A stretch of DNA of 32,808 nt, taken from contig CAJXVA010000048.1 of the NCBI GenBank assembly GCA_913061055.1, positions 1 through 32,808 on the forward strand, given 5' to 3'. This document shows, piece after piece, positions 29,903-32,808 of this stretch; the stretch's first letter is position 1; each line of letters starts with the position of its first letter. A program made the position numbers and the translations under genes. The DNA comes from an uncultured Pseudomonadota bacterium (GTDB taxonomy: Bacteria; Myxococcota_A; Polyangia; Nannocystales; Nannocystaceae). The notes beneath the pieces are model-generated. The model did no database searches. It saw only the letters and a list, made by a program, of their open reading frames with translations, and was not told where the DNA came from.

Positions 29903-31869
29903 TGTTGATGCCCTCCCGCGGCCGGTCGCCCGGCCCTGGCCGCCCTGGCGGAGGGGGGCCTGAGGTAGGCGCCCGGGCCAACCTCCTTCCGAATCTCACC
30001 GCAGTCCAACATGGAGGCACCGAAGTACGGGTTGTCGAGCACGGTGCCCTGCTGCAACCAAAGCGCGCCCTCGTTCTGTGAAGCCATCGGGCAGTGTGCC
30101 AGGTGGACTGCCCCCTCGAGCGGGTTTCCAAATCGACCCATCAGCCCAATGACGGCCTCGCTCAGGGGCTCAAACCCCGCTCGAGCATCTTCGAGCGTCT
30201 GTGCCTTGGAGACATGTTGCCCGTGACCACGCAGCGCGACCGAGCTCTCCGACCACGCCTCCCTGGCCTCCGTCGGGCGCGTCATCTTCACCGCGACGAC
30301 CGCATCGGAGAGCACTTCCGCGGAGGTCTTGGCTCGTTCCAGGTCGTCGTCGGCAAGCGCCACCTGGACGGCCAGATACGCAGTGACAACCGGGGCGAGT
30401 TCCTGTCGCTGCTCGTCGGATAGCTCGACAACGCGGTCCCAGATCCCCTCTTCGCTGTCGTCCGCGGAGGTCATCATGCTGGCCCCACCCCGAATCTGGA
30501 GGTCGGCGTCGAGCGCAAAAGCACCTCGCGTCACGACCCTCTCGCCCTCGGAGAGGCCCGCCACGACCGGGTAGAACTTGCCAAGCCTGGGCCCGAGCCG
30601 AACGATTCTAGCCTCGTAGACAAGGCGAGCCTCGGTCTCCACCTCCACGTAGACCACTGCGCGCCGACCGGTGAACAGCGGCGCGGTCGAGGGAACGACC
30701 AGCGGCGTGGGCGAGCCCTCGGGATGTTTCGTTGCGACCGTGGCCTCGGCGAACATACCGGGCCGAAGGCGGCCATCGCGGTTGTCGAGCTGTACACGAA
30801 CCCGCGCCGTGCGGCGCTTCGCATCGAGGATCGGGTCGATGAACGTGACGGTGCCCTCAAACACTTCGTCAGGCACCGCCTCCACCGAGACCTGCACCGT
30901 CTGCTGGAGCGAGAGCCGGGCCAGATCGCTTTCGTAGGCATCGAGCTGCACCCAAAGCGTGTTCAGGTTGGCGATGCGATACAGCGATGCACCGGTCGTG
31001 ATGTACACGCCCTCGGTGGCGATGCGCTCGATCACCGTGCCCGAGAACGGAGAGCGGATCGCCACCGCACGGGTTGGCTTCTTCTGGCCTTCCATCCGGG
31101 TGACCTCGGCGTCAGGAACACCGAGCAACGCGAGTCTCTCGCGAGCGGCGTCGAGGGCAGCATCGGCGGCCCAACGAGAGGTCTCCGGGCTGTCCCGCAT
31201 CCGATCGACCTGCCGCTTCGCAACGAGCAGGTCTTGATGGGCCGCAAAGACCTCTGGGCTATAGAGCGTCGCGATGACCTGCCCCTTACGGACACGCTTA
31301 CCGGTTTCCCTCACCCGTAGTTTGTCGATGCGTCCGCCGATCCAAGACGTCACGGTCTTGAGCGAGGCCTCGTTGGGCTCGATTCTTCCCAGAAGTCGCA
31401 GGTCGGCCGTCGCATGCGCCTGACGACGGACCTTGGCCGTGGTCAGTTTTGACAGAACTCGTGCCCGCTCCGAGAGCACGATGCGGTCGGCCGCCAGAGC
31501 CAGGTCGTCGCCCGCGTCGTTCGAGACTGGGATCAGTGTCATCCCGCAGATCGGGCATTGCCCCGGCTCAGCTAGCTGAATCTGTGGGTGCATCGAGCAG
31601 GTCCAGGTCGTCGCGACGTCCGACGCTTCGCCATGGGCGTGCGTTTCGTCTTTCGACTCCTCGCCGGGCGAGAACAACGCTAGAGCCCCCGCACCGAGGC
31701 CGAAGCCAACCGCGGTGAACACCAGCGCCCGCATCAGCCCGCCGGACTCGGCCGGCGCCTGCGCGCCGGGTGTTGGCGGGATTTCAGGACCGGCGTCGAG
31801 TGAATCCGCTCGCTCCGCAGGCGCCGGTCCGTCATCATCCGAAGTCTCAGGGTCAACGTTGTTCGTCAT
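29899..31869 (-). CDS. cusB: periplasmic efflux adaptor CusB with DUF3347-like tail
   Basis: Membrane-fusion protein (656 residues) linking CusA to the outer-membrane channel. An acidic N-terminus precedes a membrane helix (about residues 47-67). A heavy-metal-binding motif (TWTCSMHPQI...CPICGMTLIPV, about 88-115) follows. The adaptor core has the lipoyl/barrel signatures GGRIDKLRVRETGKRVRKGQ, VAIRSPFSGTVIERIATEGV and RTARVRVQLDNRDGRLRPGM. The C-terminal ~150 residues (from about WDRVVELSDEQRQELAPVV) look like DUF3347, ending HCPMASQNEGALWLQQ and ASMLDCGEI with likely Cu-binding His/Cys/Met. ATG 31869 was chosen because earlier in-frame residues lie inside the upstream gene. It overlaps that gene by 17 bp. 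Confidence 0.9.
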   Translation of the reverse strand: MTNNVDPETSDDDGPAPAERADSLDAGPEIPPTPGAQAPAESGGLMRALVFTAVGFGLGAGALALFSPGEESKDETHAHGEASDVATTWTCSMHPQIQLAEPGQCPICGMTLIPVSNDAGDDLALAADRIVLSERARVLSKLTTAKVRRQAHATADLRLLGRIEPNEASLKTVTSWIGGRIDKLRVRETGKRVRKGQVIATLYSPEVFAAHQDLLVAKRQVDRMRDSPETSRWAADAALDAARERLALLGVPDAEVTRMEGQKKPTRAVAIRSPFSGTVIERIATEGVYITTGASLYRIANLNTLWVQLDAYESDLARLSLQQTVQVSVEAVPDEVFEGTVTFIDPILDAKRRTARVRVQLDNRDGRLRPGMFAEATVATKHPEGSPTPLVVPSTAPLFTGRRAVVYVEVETEARLVYEARIVRLGPRLGKFYPVVAGLSEGERVVTRGAFALDADLQIRGGASMMTSADDSEEGIWDRVVELSDEQRQELAPVVTAYLAVQVALADDDLERAKTSAEVLSDAVVAVKMTRPTEAREAWSESSVALRGHGQHVSKAQTLEDARAGFEPLSEAVIGLMGRFGNPLEGAVHLAHCPMASQNEGALWLQQGTVLDNPYFGASMLDCGEIRKEVGPGAYLRPPSARAARAGRPAAGGHQH

Positions 31870-32775
31870 CGGAAACTGCCTTGGGTGTTGGAGATGTGGG
31901 AGCGGAGGTGCGAACCGGCCGGCCAACGGCGCGCTCGAGCCGGGCCAGTTCGGTTCCGTAGTCGGCCTGCGCAGCGAACCGCTCCCCGCGAAGGCCCAAG
32001 AGCGCCTGCTCCGCAAGCAGGAGCTCAGCCACTGTCGCGCGGCTGGACGCAAAGCTGGCCAAGACGGACTCGAAGGTGGTCTCGGCCTGTGGGATCAGCG
32101 TGCTGCCGTAGAACTCGACCCGGCGGACAGCGTCGTCCACCAGCGCCGCACGCTCGCCGACCTGAGCCGCAACGCCGTTGCGGGCATCGAGGGCCCTAGA
32201 GCGCAGTGCAGCCCCTCGGGCACGAGCCTCCGCCTCGCCGGCTTTGTAAGCCCGGGACCACAGCGGTACCTTCATCGAGAAGGTAAGCGCGACGGCGTCC
32301 TTTCCGCTGTCCGCAGGGCCTGGGTTGGCCGGGGCCTCCCCTGTGAGAATCCAATCCACCCCCACCCCGAAGCTCGGCGCCCGCTCGGCTCGAGCCTGAC
32401 GCTCGCGCTGCCCCGCAGCGTCGGAGAGCGTGGCCAGGGTTTGCACATCGGGATGCTCGGCCGCCGCCGCACGAAGTTCCTGGGGCGTTTCAGCCAACCC
32501 CGCGACCTCGGGCTCCCGCCGACTGACCGGCGTCGGAGTGTCGTCCGGCGCGCCCAGCACGCGCACGAGCTGAATGCTCGCGACCCGCTGACGCTCGAGC
32601 ACGCTTGCGTGCCGGTCCCGAGCCTGGGAGCCCATCAGGTCGATCTGCGCGAGGTCCGAAAGCTCGGCCGCACCGACAGAAAGGCGGCCTCGAACCTGCT
32701 CGGACAGGCTCTGCAACACGTCGATCTCATCGCGCAGCACCTCGGCCTGCCGATGCAGGCGCCACAGGGTCCAGT
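31853..32775 (-). CDS. TolC-type outer-membrane efflux protein, 5' partial
   Basis: Outer-membrane channel component of the Cus-type tripartite pump. About 307 C-terminal residues are present; the start lies beyond the contig end. The protein is mostly long amphipathic helices. It shows repeats of the OEP family pattern: LRDEIDVLQSLSEQVRGRLS, VGAAELSDLAQIDLMGSQAR, the turn PSFGVGVDWILTG, and AETTFESVLASFASSRATVA followed by ELLLAEQALLGLRGE. The reading frame continues open through 32741-32775 (WTLWRLHRQ) until the adapter sequence. The stop at 31853 overlaps cusB. Members of this operon type are called CusC or CzcC; the exact subfamily cannot be fixed from this part. Confidence 0.85.
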
Positions 32776-32808
32776 CTGTCTCTTATACACATCTGACGCT
32801 GCCGACGA
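32776..32808. other. Illumina Nextera adapter sequence (artefact)
   Basis: The terminal 33 bases begin CTGTCTCTTATACACATCT and finish GACGCTGCCGACGA. From memory this is the reverse complement of the full Nextera Read 1 transposase adapter. It is a library artefact left at the contig end and should be trimmed; it is not a transposon end of the organism. Confidence 0.97.

Overview
The window is about 33 kb of GC-rich DNA that looks chromosomal and most likely comes from a myxobacterium (Myxococcota, perhaps a Nannocystis/Polyangium-type lineage). This is an inference. It rests on high GC at third codon positions, Cys-rich secreted lipoproteins, and a long secreted protein ending in a CFIATAAYG-type 'CFI-box' tail, which is typical of that phylum. 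The last 33 bases (32776-32808) are not genomic. They match the reverse complement of the Illumina Nextera transposase adapter, so the right edge is a contig end.

Region 1 (1-7934): after a divergent, truncated membrane-protein gene (1-163) comes a complete, tightly overlapping N-type rotary ATPase operon in the order atpD-C-Q-R-B-E-F-A-G. Subunit c has two membrane carboxylates (E30 and E63). Subunit b (AtpF) ends in a delta-like tail, which fits the absence of an atpH gene. A gene resembling the L-2-amino-thiazoline-4-carboxylate hydrolase family follows directly and may belong to the same transcript. Region 2 (8028-11631): a minus-strand two-gene glycogen operon (a small CBM48 glycogen-binding protein, then a GlgX/isoamylase-type debranching enzyme), followed by a divergent putative lipoprotein with hairpins after its stop.

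Region 3 (about 11.6-23.1 kb) is a graveyard of mobile elements. It holds an IS30 transposase remnant, an IS3-family element interrupted by a nearly complete second IS30-family element (25-bp imperfect inverted repeats, 3-bp CTG duplication), a broken FHA-domain gene, the front end of an unclassified transposase joined to an IS91-like transposase pseudogene, a group II intron-type reverse transcriptase fragment lacking both ends, and another decayed reading frame. Intact genes among them encode two lipoproteins and the CFI-box protein. At least seven single-site lesions break frames here, while the flanking operons are clean.

Region 4 (23.4-32.8 kb) is a copper/silver efflux locus. On the minus strand a TolC-type outer-membrane protein (5' partial), a CusB adaptor with an N-terminal heavy-metal-binding motif and a C-terminal DUF3347-like domain, an enlarged CusA RND pump and a CopA-type P1B ATPase with a YHS domain and two tandem heavy-metal-binding motifs are translationally coupled by overlaps. 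A small DUF5676-like membrane protein converges on copA. Together they would pump Cu(I)/Ag(I) from cytoplasm to periplasm (CopA) and from periplasm to the outside (CusCBA).

I see no CRISPR array, rRNA or tRNA. I do not find a clearly undescribed system. The most notable signals are the double-carboxylate N-ATPase with its appended ATC-hydrolase-like gene, the nested insertion sequences, and the enlarged, multi-domain Cus/Cop proteins.
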